Of a DNA stretch of 64,000 nt, positions 9,592-18,419 are shown in pieces. How positions within the stretch are numbered: the first letter of the stretch is position 1; each line of letters opens with the position of its first letter. The stretch lies in contig NC_009659.1 of assembly GCF_000013625.1 (NCBI RefSeq), positions 2,914,001-2,978,000 on the forward strand, written 5' to 3'. Origin of the DNA: Janthinobacterium sp. Marseille (lineage in GTDB: Bacteria; Pseudomonadota; Gammaproteobacteria; Burkholderiales; Burkholderiaceae_D). Under the pieces are notes generated by a model, which did no database searches, was not told the origin of the DNA, and saw only the letters and a list, made by a program, of their open reading frames with translations. Both the position numbers and the translations under genes were made by a program.

Positions 9592-10428
9592 GTGAACCTG
9601 TCTCTTCGCTTTTTCCGTAGTACGCCTATCCTGCCGGGCTTTTCGATGAGCTTCGGCTTCTCGACGCTGTATATCAGCCTGGTGATCCTGTTGCCGATTT
9701 CGGCGCTGTTGCTGTACGTCAGCGGCATGAGCTGGGATCAATACTGGTTTGCGATTACCGATGCGCGCGTGCTGCAAAGCTACAAGATCACGATCCAGGG
9801 CGCGTTTTACTCCACCATCATCGTGACCTTCATCGGTTTCCTGCTGGCGTGGATTATTACCCGTTACGATTTCCCCGGCCGTCGCCTGATCGATTCACTG
9901 GTCGACCTGCCGTTTGCACTGCCGACCTCGGTCGCAGGCATTACCCTGTCCGCTTTGTTCATCCCGACCGGCTGGCTCGGACAATGGTTTGAAATCTTCG
10001 GCATCAAAATTTCCTATGCCTTCCCCGGCATCGTCGTCGCGATGACCTTCACCAGCCTGCCTTTCATCGTGCGCTCGGTACAACCGGTGCTGGAAGACAT
10101 GGAAAAGGAACTGGAAGAAGCCGCACTGATGCTGGGTGCCAATAAGTGGCAAATTTTCTGGCGCGTGATTTTACCGACGCTGATCCCGGCACTGATCACC
10201 GGTTCGTCACAAGCTTTTATCCGCAGCCTCGGTGAATTTGGTGCGGTCATCATGATCGCCGGCAATATTCCATTCGAAACCGAAGTGACTTCGCTGATGT
10301 TGTTCGTGCGCCTGCAGGAGTACAACTACCCTGCCGCTGCCGCTATCGCCTCGGTCGTGCTGCTGGCCTCGCTCATCCTCTTGTTCCTGCTGCAGGTTGT
10401 GCAGGGACGATTCTTCAAGAAAGCATAA
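9592..10428 (+). CDS. cysT: Sulfate ABC transporter permease CysT
   Basis: This 278-residue inner-membrane permease forms the sulfate channel with CysW. It has about six membrane segments and the EAA loop EEAALMLGANKWQIFWRVILP, which contacts the ATPase. FGAVIMIAGNIPFETEV is characteristic of the CysT/CysU family. The start is GTG 9592: no ATG gives a family-length N-terminus, and the PGFSMSFGF segment lies at the usual distance. No strong ribosome site is visible. It follows sbp and precedes cysW by 10 bases. Confidence 0.94.
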   Translation: MNLSLRFFRSTPILPGFSMSFGFSTLYISLVILLPISALLLYVSGMSWDQYWFAITDARVLQSYKITIQGAFYSTIIVTFIGFLLAWIITRYDFPGRRLIDSLVDLPFALPTSVAGITLSALFIPTGWLGQWFEIFGIKISYAFPGIVVAMTFTSLPFIVRSVQPVLEDMEKELEEAALMLGANKWQIFWRVILPTLIPALITGSSQAFIRSLGEFGAVIMIAGNIPFETEVTSLMLFVRLQEYNYPAAAAIASVVLLASLILLFLLQVVQGRFFKKA

Positions 10429-10438
10429 GGGGACCGAC

Positions 10439-11290
10439 ATGGCTAAAGCAATCAAGCATCCTAACGAAACCCATCAATGGATTTTGATCGGCCTCGGTAT
10501 CATCATGACGATACTGTTGCTGGTCCTGCCTCTGGTACTGATTTTCACGCAAGCCTTCAGCGGCGGCCTCGAACTCCTGTGGGCCAACCTGAATGAAGAT
10601 TTCATGAAGCACGCGCTCGGCCTGACCTTGACGGCCGCCGTGTTGACGGTACCGATCAACCTGGTGTTTGGCATCCTGCTCGCATGGTGCGTCACGCATT
10701 ACGACTTCTTCGGCCGCCGCCTGCTGGTGACGCTGGTCGAGATCCCGTATGCGACTTCGCCCGTGGTAGCAGGCTTCTGCTATCTGGTGGTGTATGGCCT
10801 CGAAGGTACGATCGGTAAATGGTTGTATGCGAACGATGTGCAATTGATGTTCGCGTGGCCCGGCATCATCATGGTCACGGTCTTTGTTACTGCACCTTAC
10901 ATCGCACGTATCCTCATGCCATTGATGCAGAAGCAAGGCACCGAAGAAGAAATCGCCGCGCTCTCGCTGGGTGCCAGCGGTTGGCAAATTTTCTGGCGCG
11001 TGACCCTGCCGAATATTAAATGGGCGTTGCTCTACGGTGCGGTGATTACCAATGCACGCGCAGTCGGAGAGTTCGGTGCGGTGGCTGTCGTATCCGGCAC
11101 CATCATGAATCAAACCCTGACGCTGCCTTTGCTGGTTGAACAATTGAATAACGATTACAAAACTGCAGCCGCCTTCACCGCAGCCGCATTGCTGGCATGT
11201 ATGGCATTGCTGACGCTGGTGTTGAAGACTTTGATGGAATGGCGTCAGGAAAGACGCGAAGCGGAGCCTGCAGAAGTGCATATGGGTTAA
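10439..11290 (+). CDS. cysW: Sulfate ABC transporter permease CysW
   Basis: This 283-residue partner of CysT has six predicted membrane segments, the EAA loop EEEIAALSLGASGWQIFWRVT and the family block RAVGEFGAVAVVSGTI. AAGGGG precedes ATG 10439 by 7 bases. It is the last gene of the sulfate group here: the usual next gene, cysA (the ATPase), is absent, and a 440-base gene-free stretch follows. The transporter therefore needs an ATPase encoded elsewhere. Confidence 0.95.
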   Translation: MAKAIKHPNETHQWILIGLGIIMTILLLVLPLVLIFTQAFSGGLELLWANLNEDFMKHALGLTLTAAVLTVPINLVFGILLAWCVTHYDFFGRRLLVTLVEIPYATSPVVAGFCYLVVYGLEGTIGKWLYANDVQLMFAWPGIIMVTVFVTAPYIARILMPLMQKQGTEEEIAALSLGASGWQIFWRVTLPNIKWALLYGAVITNARAVGEFGAVAVVSGTIMNQTLTLPLLVEQLNNDYKTAAAFTAAALLACMALLTLVLKTLMEWRQERREAEPAEVHMG

Positions 11291-11729
11291 TCCCTGCACA
11301 TATCTTCAGCAAGCACCATCTCGCCGCGGGACAGGAAAACTAGCTAACAAAGCAACACTCCGCATCATTTCCCATCCCGCGGCAAAATCAACTATCATTA
11401 CGTCGCTGCGGCTCATCTGCCCGCAGCAATCGTCCTCGTTTTGCGAGGATCTCCAATCCAGTATCGTTCGCCGGCACAAATTTTTTTGTGCCTCTTGTTT
11501 CCACCCATAGTCGGCAACATGGCAAGCAAGCATGCCATTTGCACAATCAAGTCAGTGTCTTCCTACAAAACTTTGGGATGATTTCTGATCGCCATCTACG
11601 GACGGCTCCTTTATTCTCGCAACTCAGGTCGCGCCAAAGGCAACACAGCGGCGCGGGCAGTGCGACATGCCATCACAACAATCAGCAGCTTTCGAAATTT
11701 GATCGCTGTGATCAATAAGGATATCGACC
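11291..11729. other. Gene-free region after cysW
   Basis: No coding sequence is supported. It contains a hairpin CCTCG/CGAGG near 11434-11450 and the perfect repeat at 11473-11492. No recognisable cysA remnant was found in any frame. The 3' end carries the leader of the small gene at 11730. Confidence 0.6.
11473..11492 (+). terminator. Perfect 8-bp hairpin, possible terminator
   Basis: GGCACAAA-TTTT-TTTGTGCC is a perfect inverted repeat followed by TCTTGTTT. It lies 180 bases after cysW and 240 bases before the next gene, so it could end the cysTW transcript. Confidence 0.5.
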
Positions 11730-11930
11730 ATGTACAAAAACTACGACAACGCCAACCATTCGGCTAAATCTATCCACGCTGGCAAGCATATCTCCGACAA
11801 GGATCATAGCCATGTCGGTAAAGAGCAGGATCAGGCTGATGAGCAATCGGCAGACTTGCAAGACAAGTCGGAAAGCTCTACCACTATCGTCGTGCCGTTC
11901 AACACGACACAAACCGGTTCGTTCCAGTAA
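11730..11930 (+). CDS. Small hydrophilic His/Asp-rich protein, unknown
   Basis: A 66-residue product with no signal peptide or membrane segment. The N-terminal half is rich in His, Lys and Asp (HISDKDHSHVGKEQDQ); the C-terminal end is Thr/Ser-rich. AAGG lies about 9 bases upstream of ATG 11730, which supports translation. I recognise no family. The composition suggests a disordered or metal-interacting stress protein, but this is a guess. It is a single gene with no operon partner. Confidence 0.5.
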   Translation: MYKNYDNANHSAKSIHAGKHISDKDHSHVGKEQDQADEQSADLQDKSESSTTIVVPFNTTQTGSFQ

Positions 11931-12159
11931 GACATCCTCGTTCGATCAGATTCGCGCTGCGCGCGGCTGATCGCCCAGCAACACTTCCCGTATCAAAGCC
12001 ACCCGTCTTGCCCACGATAAATTCGTCGGCAGGCGCGTAGCCATGTGCGCTGCTTATATATAGTGACAGTCGCAAATCCCTTTGCCTGCCAGCATAACAA
12101 TCGCCATAATCATTTCAGGCCGCTGCATTTGCAATGTGCCACTTGCGGGGAGCATTTCC

Positions 12160-13425
12160 ATGCCGGATGAAATCCATACACGCTGTTGCATCGCCGGTGG
12201 CGGTCCGGCCGGCATGATGCTGGGACTGTTGCTGGCACGTGCCGGTGTGAATGTCATCGTGCTGGAAAAGCATGGCGATTTCCTGCGCGACTTCCGCGGC
12301 GATACCGTACATCCGTCAACACTTGAAATCATGCATGAACTCGGCTTGCTGGAAGCCTTCCTGCAAAGACCACATGATGAAGTGCGTGAACTGAGCGTGA
12401 ATATTTCAGATCGCGTGGTCAAGGTCGCCAACTTTTCCCGCCTGAAAACGCAATGCAAATTCATCGCAATGATGCCGCAATGGGACTTCCTCGATTTCCT
12501 GCGTGATGAAGCGGTGCTCTACCCGAATTTCCGCCTGATCCAGAATGCCAAAGTGGATGCCTTGCTGGAAGACAGCGAACGCGTCACCGGTGTACACGTG
12601 ACAACGGCTGACGGAGCATTGCGGGTACATGCCGACCTGGTAATAGGTGCCGATGGCCGCCACTCCACCGTACGTGAAGCAGCCGGTCTGCAAGTACACA
12701 ACCTGGGTGCGCCTATCGACGTCCTGTGGTTACGCCTGCCAACTGCTGCGGGCGATCCAAACAGTACCGGTGCGCGTCTCGATGCCGGACAATTCTTCGT
12801 CATGCTGCATAGGGGTACGTACTGGCAATGCGCGTATGTGATTGCAAAAGGCGGGATAGAAAAAATCCATGCGGCCGGCTTGCCTGCCTTCCACGCCGAA
12901 TTGAGCAGGATCGCGCCGATGTTCGCGGATCGCGTCAGCAGCCTGCAAAGCTGGGACGATATTAAATTACTGAGCGTGTCGGTTGACCGGCTCGAACAGT
13001 GGTGGAAGCCGGGCTTGCTCTGTATAGGCGATGCCGCGCATGCGATGTCACCGGTCGGCGGTATCGGCATCAACCTGGCGATACAGGATGCAGTGGCAAG
13101 CGCAAACATCCTCGCGCTGTCATTGGCCAATCCGGCGATAGATCCGCTCGCTTTGACACCCTTCCTGGCGAAGGTACAAACCCGCCGACTGTTCCCGACC
13201 CGCGTTACACAAGCGGCGCAGGTCGCAATCCAGGATCGCATCCTGGTACCGGTCGTCAATCGCACTCAAGACAAGCCGCTGTCCGTGCCCTGGCCTTTAC
13301 GCCTGCTGAACCTGATACCGCTACTGCGCGGGATACCGGCTTATGCGGTCGGTGTTGGCGTGCGACCGGAGCATGTCTACTCACCTGCAAATGCGAAACA
13401 GCTGCGCCGTCCTGCCGGCGATTAA
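12160..13425 (+). CDS. FAD-dependent monooxygenase (UbiH/PHBH-like fold)
   Basis: This 421-residue group A flavoprotein hydroxylase has all three fingerprints. They are the N-terminal dinucleotide fold CCIAGGGPAGMMLGLLLARA, the DG motif VIGADGRHSTVREAAGL near residue 160, and the GD motif LLCIGDAAHAMSPVGGIGIN near residue 287. Such enzymes use NAD(P)H and O2 to hydroxylate aromatic or related substrates; the substrate here is unknown. ATG 12160 has GGGGAG upstream and begins the Rossmann fold directly; an earlier in-frame ATG 12082 adds an unlikely extension. The end overlaps the convergent nhaR gene by 4 bases. Confidence 0.88.
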   Translation: MPDEIHTRCCIAGGGPAGMMLGLLLARAGVNVIVLEKHGDFLRDFRGDTVHPSTLEIMHELGLLEAFLQRPHDEVRELSVNISDRVVKVANFSRLKTQCKFIAMMPQWDFLDFLRDEAVLYPNFRLIQNAKVDALLEDSERVTGVHVTTADGALRVHADLVIGADGRHSTVREAAGLQVHNLGAPIDVLWLRLPTAAGDPNSTGARLDAGQFFVMLHRGTYWQCAYVIAKGGIEKIHAAGLPAFHAELSRIAPMFADRVSSLQSWDDIKLLSVSVDRLEQWWKPGLLCIGDAAHAMSPVGGIGINLAIQDAVASANILALSLANPAIDPLALTPFLAKVQTRRLFPTRVTQAAQVAIQDRILVPVVNRTQDKPLSVPWPLRLLNLIPLLRGIPAYAVGVGVRPEHVYSPANAKQLRRPAGD

Positions 13426-14321
13426 CGAATCAGGCTTTCGCGTGCCGCCGAGCTGATCGCCACCACAGCCGGATGCGTTAATTGGCGTTCTACCGAAATC
13501 GCATAGAACTGTTCAGACACTGCATTGGTACGACCAATCTCGGTCACGCCATATTGCTTTTTGATTTGCTCGGCCACGGCCGAAGGCGCGGCGAAAATAC
13601 CTTTACCTGCTTCACCAAACGCTTGCAGCAATGCGCCATCGTCAAATTCGCCGACGATGCGCGGACGGACTTTTTCTTTCTCGAACCAGCGGATCAGGCG
13701 CGGACGCACCGCCGCATCTTCACCCGGCATCAGGAAAGGGGCCGCATCCAGGCTCTTCGGAAAATCCTTTTGATATGTTTTCGCCAGCGCGTCGGTGGCA
13801 AAGAAAGTCATCCCGCATTCACCAAGTAAATGGTTATAGCCGCGCACGTCGATATTCGCCGGCATCGGGCTATCCGCAATCACGATATCCAGCCGGTGTA
13901 CCGCCAGGTCTGCCAGCAGATTGGTCAGCTTGCCTTCGCGGCATACGATACGCAGCGATTCCGGCAACTCCATCGCCGGTTCCAGCAGCAGGTAGGCAAT
14001 CGCCTTTGGCACCGCATCGGCCACGCCAACGCGAAATTGCAAGGGCCAACCACCGGGGCGGAAGCGCAGTACTTCCTGCAATTCCTCACCCAGGGTGAAG
14101 ATTTCATCCGCATAGCCGAGCACGACACGGCCGGCATCGTTCAATTCCAGCCGGCGCCCGACCCTGTTGAATAATTTATAACCAAGCACATCCTCGAACT
14201 GGCTGATCTGGCCGCTAATGGTCTGCGGCGTCAAATGCAGGCGCTCACTGGCACGCCCGATGCCACCAGACTTGGCGACCACCCAGAAATAGTGCAAATG
14301 CTTGTAATTTATTCCACTCAT
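13422..14321 (-). CDS. nhaR: LysR-family transcriptional activator NhaR
   Basis: This 299-residue DNA-binding regulator has the NhaR-specific opening INYKHLHYFWVVAKSGGIGRA and the helix-turn-helix followed by LTPQTISGQISQFE, LFNRVGRRLELNDAG and YADEIFTLGEEL, close to E. coli NhaR. In E. coli NhaR activates the nhaA Na+/H+ antiporter and pga genes in response to sodium. No nhaA is adjacent here, so the target is not given by context. The C-terminal half is the usual LysR effector domain. Confidence 0.9.
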   Translation of the reverse strand: MSGINYKHLHYFWVVAKSGGIGRASERLHLTPQTISGQISQFEDVLGYKLFNRVGRRLELNDAGRVVLGYADEIFTLGEELQEVLRFRPGGWPLQFRVGVADAVPKAIAYLLLEPAMELPESLRIVCREGKLTNLLADLAVHRLDIVIADSPMPANIDVRGYNHLLGECGMTFFATDALAKTYQKDFPKSLDAAPFLMPGEDAAVRPRLIRWFEKEKVRPRIVGEFDDGALLQAFGEAGKGIFAAPSAVAEQIKKQYGVTEIGRTNAVSEQFYAISVERQLTHPAVVAISSAARESLIR

Positions 14322-14458
14322 GCAAGATCTCTCTTCTGTTTTTTCGAATGAAAAATTGATTATATTCGAATTTTCAAATGGTTAAAGACGGCCTAGAGTG
14401 CAATTCATCGCTAGCAATGCGACTAAGTACAGCACGACTTACCAACGAGGATATCAAG

Positions 14459-14740
14459 ATGAAATGTCCGGCCTGCAATGAAATGCATTTGATCACATCA
14501 GATCGCCACGGAATTGAAATTGATTACTGCCCGAACTGCCGCGGTGTGTGGCTGGATCGGGGCGAACTCGACAAACTGATCGATCGCTCTGCCAATGCGC
14601 TGCCGCCGGAAGCACCGCCGCTGCCGCGCTATCGCGGTGAGCGCACCAGCCCTGTACGGACCGTCCAGCACGGTTACAACAAGGAAGGTTACGGCCAAAA
14701 ACGCAAAAAAGACTTGATCGGCGAATTATTCGATTTTTGA
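14459..14740 (+). CDS. Zinc-ribbon (zf-TFIIB type) protein
   Basis: This 93-residue protein starts with MKCPACNEMHL and continues with YCPNCRGVWLDRGELDKLI, giving the four-cysteine CxxC...CxxC zinc ribbon of the zf-TFIIB family. The remainder is basic and Pro/Arg-rich, ending KKDLIGELFDF. The ATG at 14459 directly starts the zinc ribbon and has GAGG upstream; a longer in-frame start at 14378 is less likely. Proteins of this family are widespread and mostly uncharacterised. A terminator follows. Confidence 0.82.
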   Translation: MKCPACNEMHLITSDRHGIEIDYCPNCRGVWLDRGELDKLIDRSANALPPEAPPLPRYRGERTSPVRTVQHGYNKEGYGQKRKKDLIGELFDF

Positions 14741-15050
14741 ATAGTCGGTATGGATCGATGGCAAAGCTGCCATCGATTTGCTTTTATCCTCGCAACATCT
14801 CCTGCATCTTTCCGCACTTCTCCCGTCAAATAACAGCAAAATCACTTATCGTGCATGCACAATGCCATCGTACGGTGGTTCCCGCACGCACTTCCGCTTT
14901 GCAAAATTTCCAAAGCAAGCCGCGAAAGAATGCTTTAAAGTAGCGAACGCCTGCTTTTGCACACGTCAACGCCACCGCGCGTTTGCGTGCCTCCCCAAGC
15001 AAATGCACTCCTCACGCAGGCACCAGAACAGCAATCGAAAGAAAGAAATT
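14741..15050. other. Intergenic region before the carbonic anhydrase gene
   Basis: It holds the terminator of the zinc-ribbon gene (14754-14786). The remaining 260 bases show no supported gene; they should contain the carbonic anhydrase promoter, which I cannot place. Confidence 0.5.
14754..14786 (+). terminator. Rho-independent terminator of the zinc-ribbon gene
   Basis: A perfect 10-bp stem ATCGATGGCA/TGCCATCGAT with loop AAGC is followed by TTGCTTTT. Confidence 0.8.
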
Positions 15051-15686
15051 ATGGATACAGCAAAAGCCGCACTCAAGCGCCTGCGCGACGGTAACCGCCG
15101 CTTCGTCGCAGACGTCCGCAATCCCGACAATGCCTCCTCCCATGCCCGCCGAAGCGAAATCGCCGCCGGCCAGGAACCTTTCGCCATCATCCTTGGCTGC
15201 TCCGATTCGCGCGTACCGGCAGAACTGGTATTCGATCAAGGCCTGGGGGATTTATTCGTGATCCGCGTCGCCGGTAATATCGTGGCGCCATCACAGGTTG
15301 GCAGCGTTGAATTCGCCGCTGATCGCTATCGCACCAAGCTGGTGGTGGTACTCGGCCACTCGCAATGCGGAGCCATCCTGGCGACGCTGGACGAGCTCAA
15401 GCGTCCGAGCGAAAACCAGTCACGCAATCTGAAGTCCATCGTTGACCGCATCCGCCCTTCCATCGAAACCCTGATGGAAACCGAGTTGAAGCACGATCAT
15501 GATGCGCTGGTACATCAATCGGTACGCGCCAACATCCGCGCCTCCGTCAACCACTTGCGCCACGGCTCGGAAATACTGGAAAACCTGATTCAAAACGAAG
15601 GTTTGCTGGTAGTCGGAGCCGAGTATTCACTGGAAACCGGCGAAGTGGAATTCTTCGACGGACTCCCGGCTGACTTCCAGGACTAA
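15051..15686 (+). CDS. can: Beta-class carbonic anhydrase
   Basis: This 211-residue zinc enzyme interconverts CO2 and bicarbonate. The zinc ligands and catalytic dyad are visible: Cys50-x-Asp52-x-Arg54 (GCSDSR), and His103-x2-Cys106 (LGHSQCG). The start ATG 15051 follows a GAAAGAAAG purine stretch. Residues upstream of this Met in the same frame do not resemble the family. The protein lacks a signal peptide, so it is cytoplasmic and probably supplies bicarbonate for carboxylases. It is a single gene; the symbol is by family and could equally be written cynT-like. Confidence 0.92.
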   Translation: MDTAKAALKRLRDGNRRFVADVRNPDNASSHARRSEIAAGQEPFAIILGCSDSRVPAELVFDQGLGDLFVIRVAGNIVAPSQVGSVEFAADRYRTKLVVVLGHSQCGAILATLDELKRPSENQSRNLKSIVDRIRPSIETLMETELKHDHDALVHQSVRANIRASVNHLRHGSEILENLIQNEGLLVVGAEYSLETGEVEFFDGLPADFQD

Positions 15687-15697
15687 GGTCGCTACAA

Positions 15698-15730
15698 CTC
15701 ATGCATGGGATCATGCGTCCCGTGCATGAG
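15698..15730. terminator. Hairpin between convergent genes
   Basis: CTCATGCATGGGA and TCCCGTGCATGAG pair over 13 positions with one mismatch around a 7-base loop. The hairpin lies between the carbonic anhydrase stop and the convergent lpxR-like stop. There is no strong T-run on either side, so it may be a bidirectional or Rho-assisted terminator. Confidence 0.5.
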
Positions 15731-15745
15731 GCTCAAACCCCGCTA

Positions 15746-16849
15746 TCAATATTCCAGGCTGAGCGTGATCGAGCCATAGCTTTGCGGCTTGTCCTGGCCG
15801 CGGAATTCCTTGCTGCGCAGGTATTGCGCATAGGTGATCTTGCCACCTACCCACTGCCAGGCCACACCCGCTGCGACATCGCCAACGAAGTAACGCTTGG
15901 ATACGCTATGGCTGTCGGAGAAGGTATTTCCATCGAGGAAAATATTACGTGCAACCGCACGACCATCCACCGATGCAAAGAAATGCACGCCGCCATCTGC
16001 CATGCGGCGCGATGCGTTTACCGGTAACGGTGCATTGCTGTCGCTGGCCGGACGAATAGGCGCAGTACCGAAATCGTTGGGCAGGAAACTGCCGAAGCGA
16101 ATTTCCAGGCCGCCGTTCAAATAGGTATTCACATTACCGATGGCAAAACCGTAATGGCTGATCGCATCAACCTTCGGCCAGCCTGAACTCGCCCAGTTAA
16201 AGATCTTGGTCTTTCTTTCCTTCACGAACTGGATACCCAATTCATTATTGAGTTGGTTGTCCCAGCCCTGGAAGCGATCAATGCCGCGTATGCGATGGAT
16301 AAAGTTTTGCGACTGGCGTGCCAGCGAAGCCGGCCCCACCATACCGATATCGATTTCGGTCACTTCCATATCGGTATCGTTACGCGCGTTGTAAGCCAGG
16401 CCGAGATACAACCAGCCGGCATACGGCCGGTCATTAGTGATCAGGTCGCGCCGCGTTTTATCGGTCGGCGTGTACATTTCCTGCCCGATGCTGACCACCA
16501 TATTGCGTGAATCGAATACACCCGGCTGCACCATTTCCGAAATCCGGTTCAGTTGCCGCACCCATTTGGGCAGGCAGGGATCATGGATGTAATCTTCCAG
16601 GTTGGCCGAGATCCACGAAAACTTTGCGCCGCTGGTGTAATTATTATCGGTTCCTGAAAACAAATCGTTTTCATAATAGAAGTTGTACACGTCCGGATAA
16701 TTTTTCAGTGCCCGAACCCCGGGCTTGGACGTACACACCTCGTTATCAGTCAATGTATCGTCAGCCCATACCACGCCGGAAGAAAAAGCGAATAGTGCAG
16801 CGATGACGAGATGGGGGAAACGCAGGCGGAAGTGACGGTCTATATGCAT
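15746..16849 (-). CDS. Outer-membrane lipid A deacylase LpxR family (DUF2219)
   Basis: This 367-residue beta-barrel protein has a signal peptide ending near residue 29 (GVVWADD). It shows the LpxR hallmarks YENDLFSGTDNNYTSGAKF (catalytic Asn-Asp pair), a SIGQEMYTPTDK block, NDRPYAGWLYLGL and a later SQNFIHR histidine. It ends in Tyr, as barrel proteins do (ITLSLEY). LpxR removes the 3'-linked acyloxyacyl chain of lipid A in the outer membrane. Activity on this host's lipid A is inferred from family. It is a single gene convergent with the carbonic anhydrase gene. Confidence 0.85.
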   Translation of the reverse strand: MHIDRHFRLRFPHLVIAALFAFSSGVVWADDTLTDNEVCTSKPGVRALKNYPDVYNFYYENDLFSGTDNNYTSGAKFSWISANLEDYIHDPCLPKWVRQLNRISEMVQPGVFDSRNMVVSIGQEMYTPTDKTRRDLITNDRPYAGWLYLGLAYNARNDTDMEVTEIDIGMVGPASLARQSQNFIHRIRGIDRFQGWDNQLNNELGIQFVKERKTKIFNWASSGWPKVDAISHYGFAIGNVNTYLNGGLEIRFGSFLPNDFGTAPIRPASDSNAPLPVNASRRMADGGVHFFASVDGRAVARNIFLDGNTFSDSHSVSKRYFVGDVAAGVAWQWVGGKITYAQYLRSKEFRGQDKPQSYGSITLSLEY

Positions 16850-17078
16850 TAAATTTAAAGGGTAGAGAAATGTTTAACGCGTGCCGGCGGGAACGCAGAT
16901 CGAAGAATGCTGTCCATCACCACCTGCCTGACCGGAAAGCAAAGACTACTTGGCGCTCCTGCATGCGTCAAGCTATAGGGCCCTCACAGGCAACGCTGAC
17001 AAGATAAACAGCAACACTGGACTTTGCGATGGCAAGCGCTACACTGCTTCATCGCATGTCATTTTCAGGACAACCAAC

Positions 17079-17813
17079 ATGAAAAATTTACACACCCTGC
17101 GCACCATCCTCGCCTTGCTGGCTCTCACAGTGGCCGCGAGCGGCTGTGCCAAATGGTACAAATCGGAAAGCAAACCAAGCTTATCCGGACGCGTCAGCGG
17201 CACAGTCACCTATCGCGAACGCATCGCGCTGCCACCGGATGCAAAAATCATAGTCAGCCTGGAAGACGTCAGCCGCGCCGATGCCAGCAGCATCTTCGTC
17301 GCACAACAAACGCTGCGTCCGAGCGGCCAGGTGCCTATCCCGTTTGAACTGCGCTACATCCCGTCCGCCATCGACTTGCGCCATCGTTACAGCTTGCGCG
17401 CGGTGATCCTCGACAGCCGCGACGAACTGATGTGGACATCGACCGAATCCTACCCGGTCAATTTCAGTGAACCTGACAAAGCCTTCACCATCTTGCTGCA
17501 ACGAGTTGCCAACCCGGTCGCGGCCGAAGCACCGAAAAGCAATATAGCCGCCTTCAAATGCGACGATATCGAATTCATCGCCAAATTCCCCAACAATGAC
17601 AAGGTAGAGATCATGCTGGCCGGACGCACTGTCATCTTGCCGCACGTCATTTCCGGCTCCGGTGCACGTTATTCCGACGGCTCCACTACCTTCTGGAACA
17701 AAGGTAATGAAGCACTGTTCGAAATGAATGGCGTCAGCTACAAGGGTTGCAAAACAGATCCGCTGCCCGCACCGGCAGCTCCGGCACCGTCCCCACAAGC
17801 CAAAGGCAAGTAA
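17079..17813 (+). CDS. Lipoprotein with YbaY-type domain fused to MliC-type domain
   Basis: This 244-residue protein has a lipoprotein signal peptide with lipobox AASGC (Cys near residue 23). Residues about 38-150 match the YbaY/YscW lipoprotein domain (SGTVTYRERIALPPDAKIIVSLEDVS, then FELRYIPSAID). Residues about 160-230 match the MliC c-type lysozyme inhibitor domain (FKCDDIEFIAKFPN, then FWNKGNEALFEMNGVSYKGCK, with paired cysteines). The tail is Pro/Ala-rich. ATG 17079 has AGGA upstream; a longer in-frame start at 16950 would bury the signal peptide. It is probably anchored in the outer membrane and protects peptidoglycan from lysozyme. The domain pair is assigned by eye. Confidence 0.75.
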   Translation: MKNLHTLRTILALLALTVAASGCAKWYKSESKPSLSGRVSGTVTYRERIALPPDAKIIVSLEDVSRADASSIFVAQQTLRPSGQVPIPFELRYIPSAIDLRHRYSLRAVILDSRDELMWTSTESYPVNFSEPDKAFTILLQRVANPVAAEAPKSNIAAFKCDDIEFIAKFPNNDKVEIMLAGRTVILPHVISGSGARYSDGSTTFWNKGNEALFEMNGVSYKGCKTDPLPAPAAPAPSPQAKGK

Positions 17814-17822
17814 TCCTTACAC

Positions 17823-18416
17823 TTAAGCGCGCTGCCAGACCAAGAGCCGGTTATTGGCCGGCATCGCGTGATCTGCCAACAAGCGCAAACCCTGCGCCTG
17901 GGCCAGCGCATCTACCGCCTCGCTATCGCGTATGCCCATATGCGCCGCTTTTTCACGCAATGCGGCATCAAACTGAAAATTGCCGTCACTGGTAAATTTC
18001 CCTTCGTAATTGAAGGGCCCGTAGACGCACAATTTACCGCCTGCATTCAAGCGTTGCGCCGCACCGGCAAACATATTCTGCACCTGGTGCCAGGCCATGA
18101 TGTGACAGGTGTTAGCCGTAAACACCGCATCGTAAGTTTGTGTCGGCCAGTGCGGCTGCTCCATATCCAGCACCAGCGGTACTAATACATTCGGCAAAGC
18201 CGCTTCCTGCATCCACGCGTTGATGCTGGCATGGTTCATTTGCAGGTCACTGCATTGCCAGATCAAATGCGGCATGTGTGCCGCAAAGAACACCGCATGC
18301 TGGCCGCTACCACTACCGACCTCAAGCACCGTACGGCAGTTGACCAGTTCTTCGCTCAGGATCGCCAGGATAGGATCGCGATTACGTTCACTGGCACCGG
18401 AAAATTGTTTGCTCAT
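17823..18416 (-). CDS. DUF938 SAM-dependent methyltransferase
   Basis: This 197-residue protein matches the DUF938 family. It starts MSKQFSGASERNRDPILAIL, has the SAM-binding glycine loop LEVGSGSGQHAVFFA near residue 32, then ANTCHIMAWHQVQNMFAG and the YGPFNYEGKFTSDGN block. Such proteins are small class I methyltransferases with unknown substrates. It lies 4 bases upstream of the end of the GIY-YIG gene on the same strand, so the two form a pair. Confidence 0.85.
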   Translation of the reverse strand: MSKQFSGASERNRDPILAILSEELVNCRTVLEVGSGSGQHAVFFAAHMPHLIWQCSDLQMNHASINAWMQEAALPNVLVPLVLDMEQPHWPTQTYDAVFTANTCHIMAWHQVQNMFAGAAQRLNAGGKLCVYGPFNYEGKFTSDGNFQFDAALREKAAHMGIRDSEAVDALAQAQGLRLLADHAMPANNRLLVWQRA

Positions 18417-18419
18417 ATC

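Noticed and set aside
8430..9728. 432-residue open frame antisense to sbp
   Set aside because: It spans the complement of sbp and the intergenic terminator without any domain.
11291..11729. A decayed cysA gene in the gene-free region
   Set aside because: No Walker or signature motif fragments could be read in any frame.
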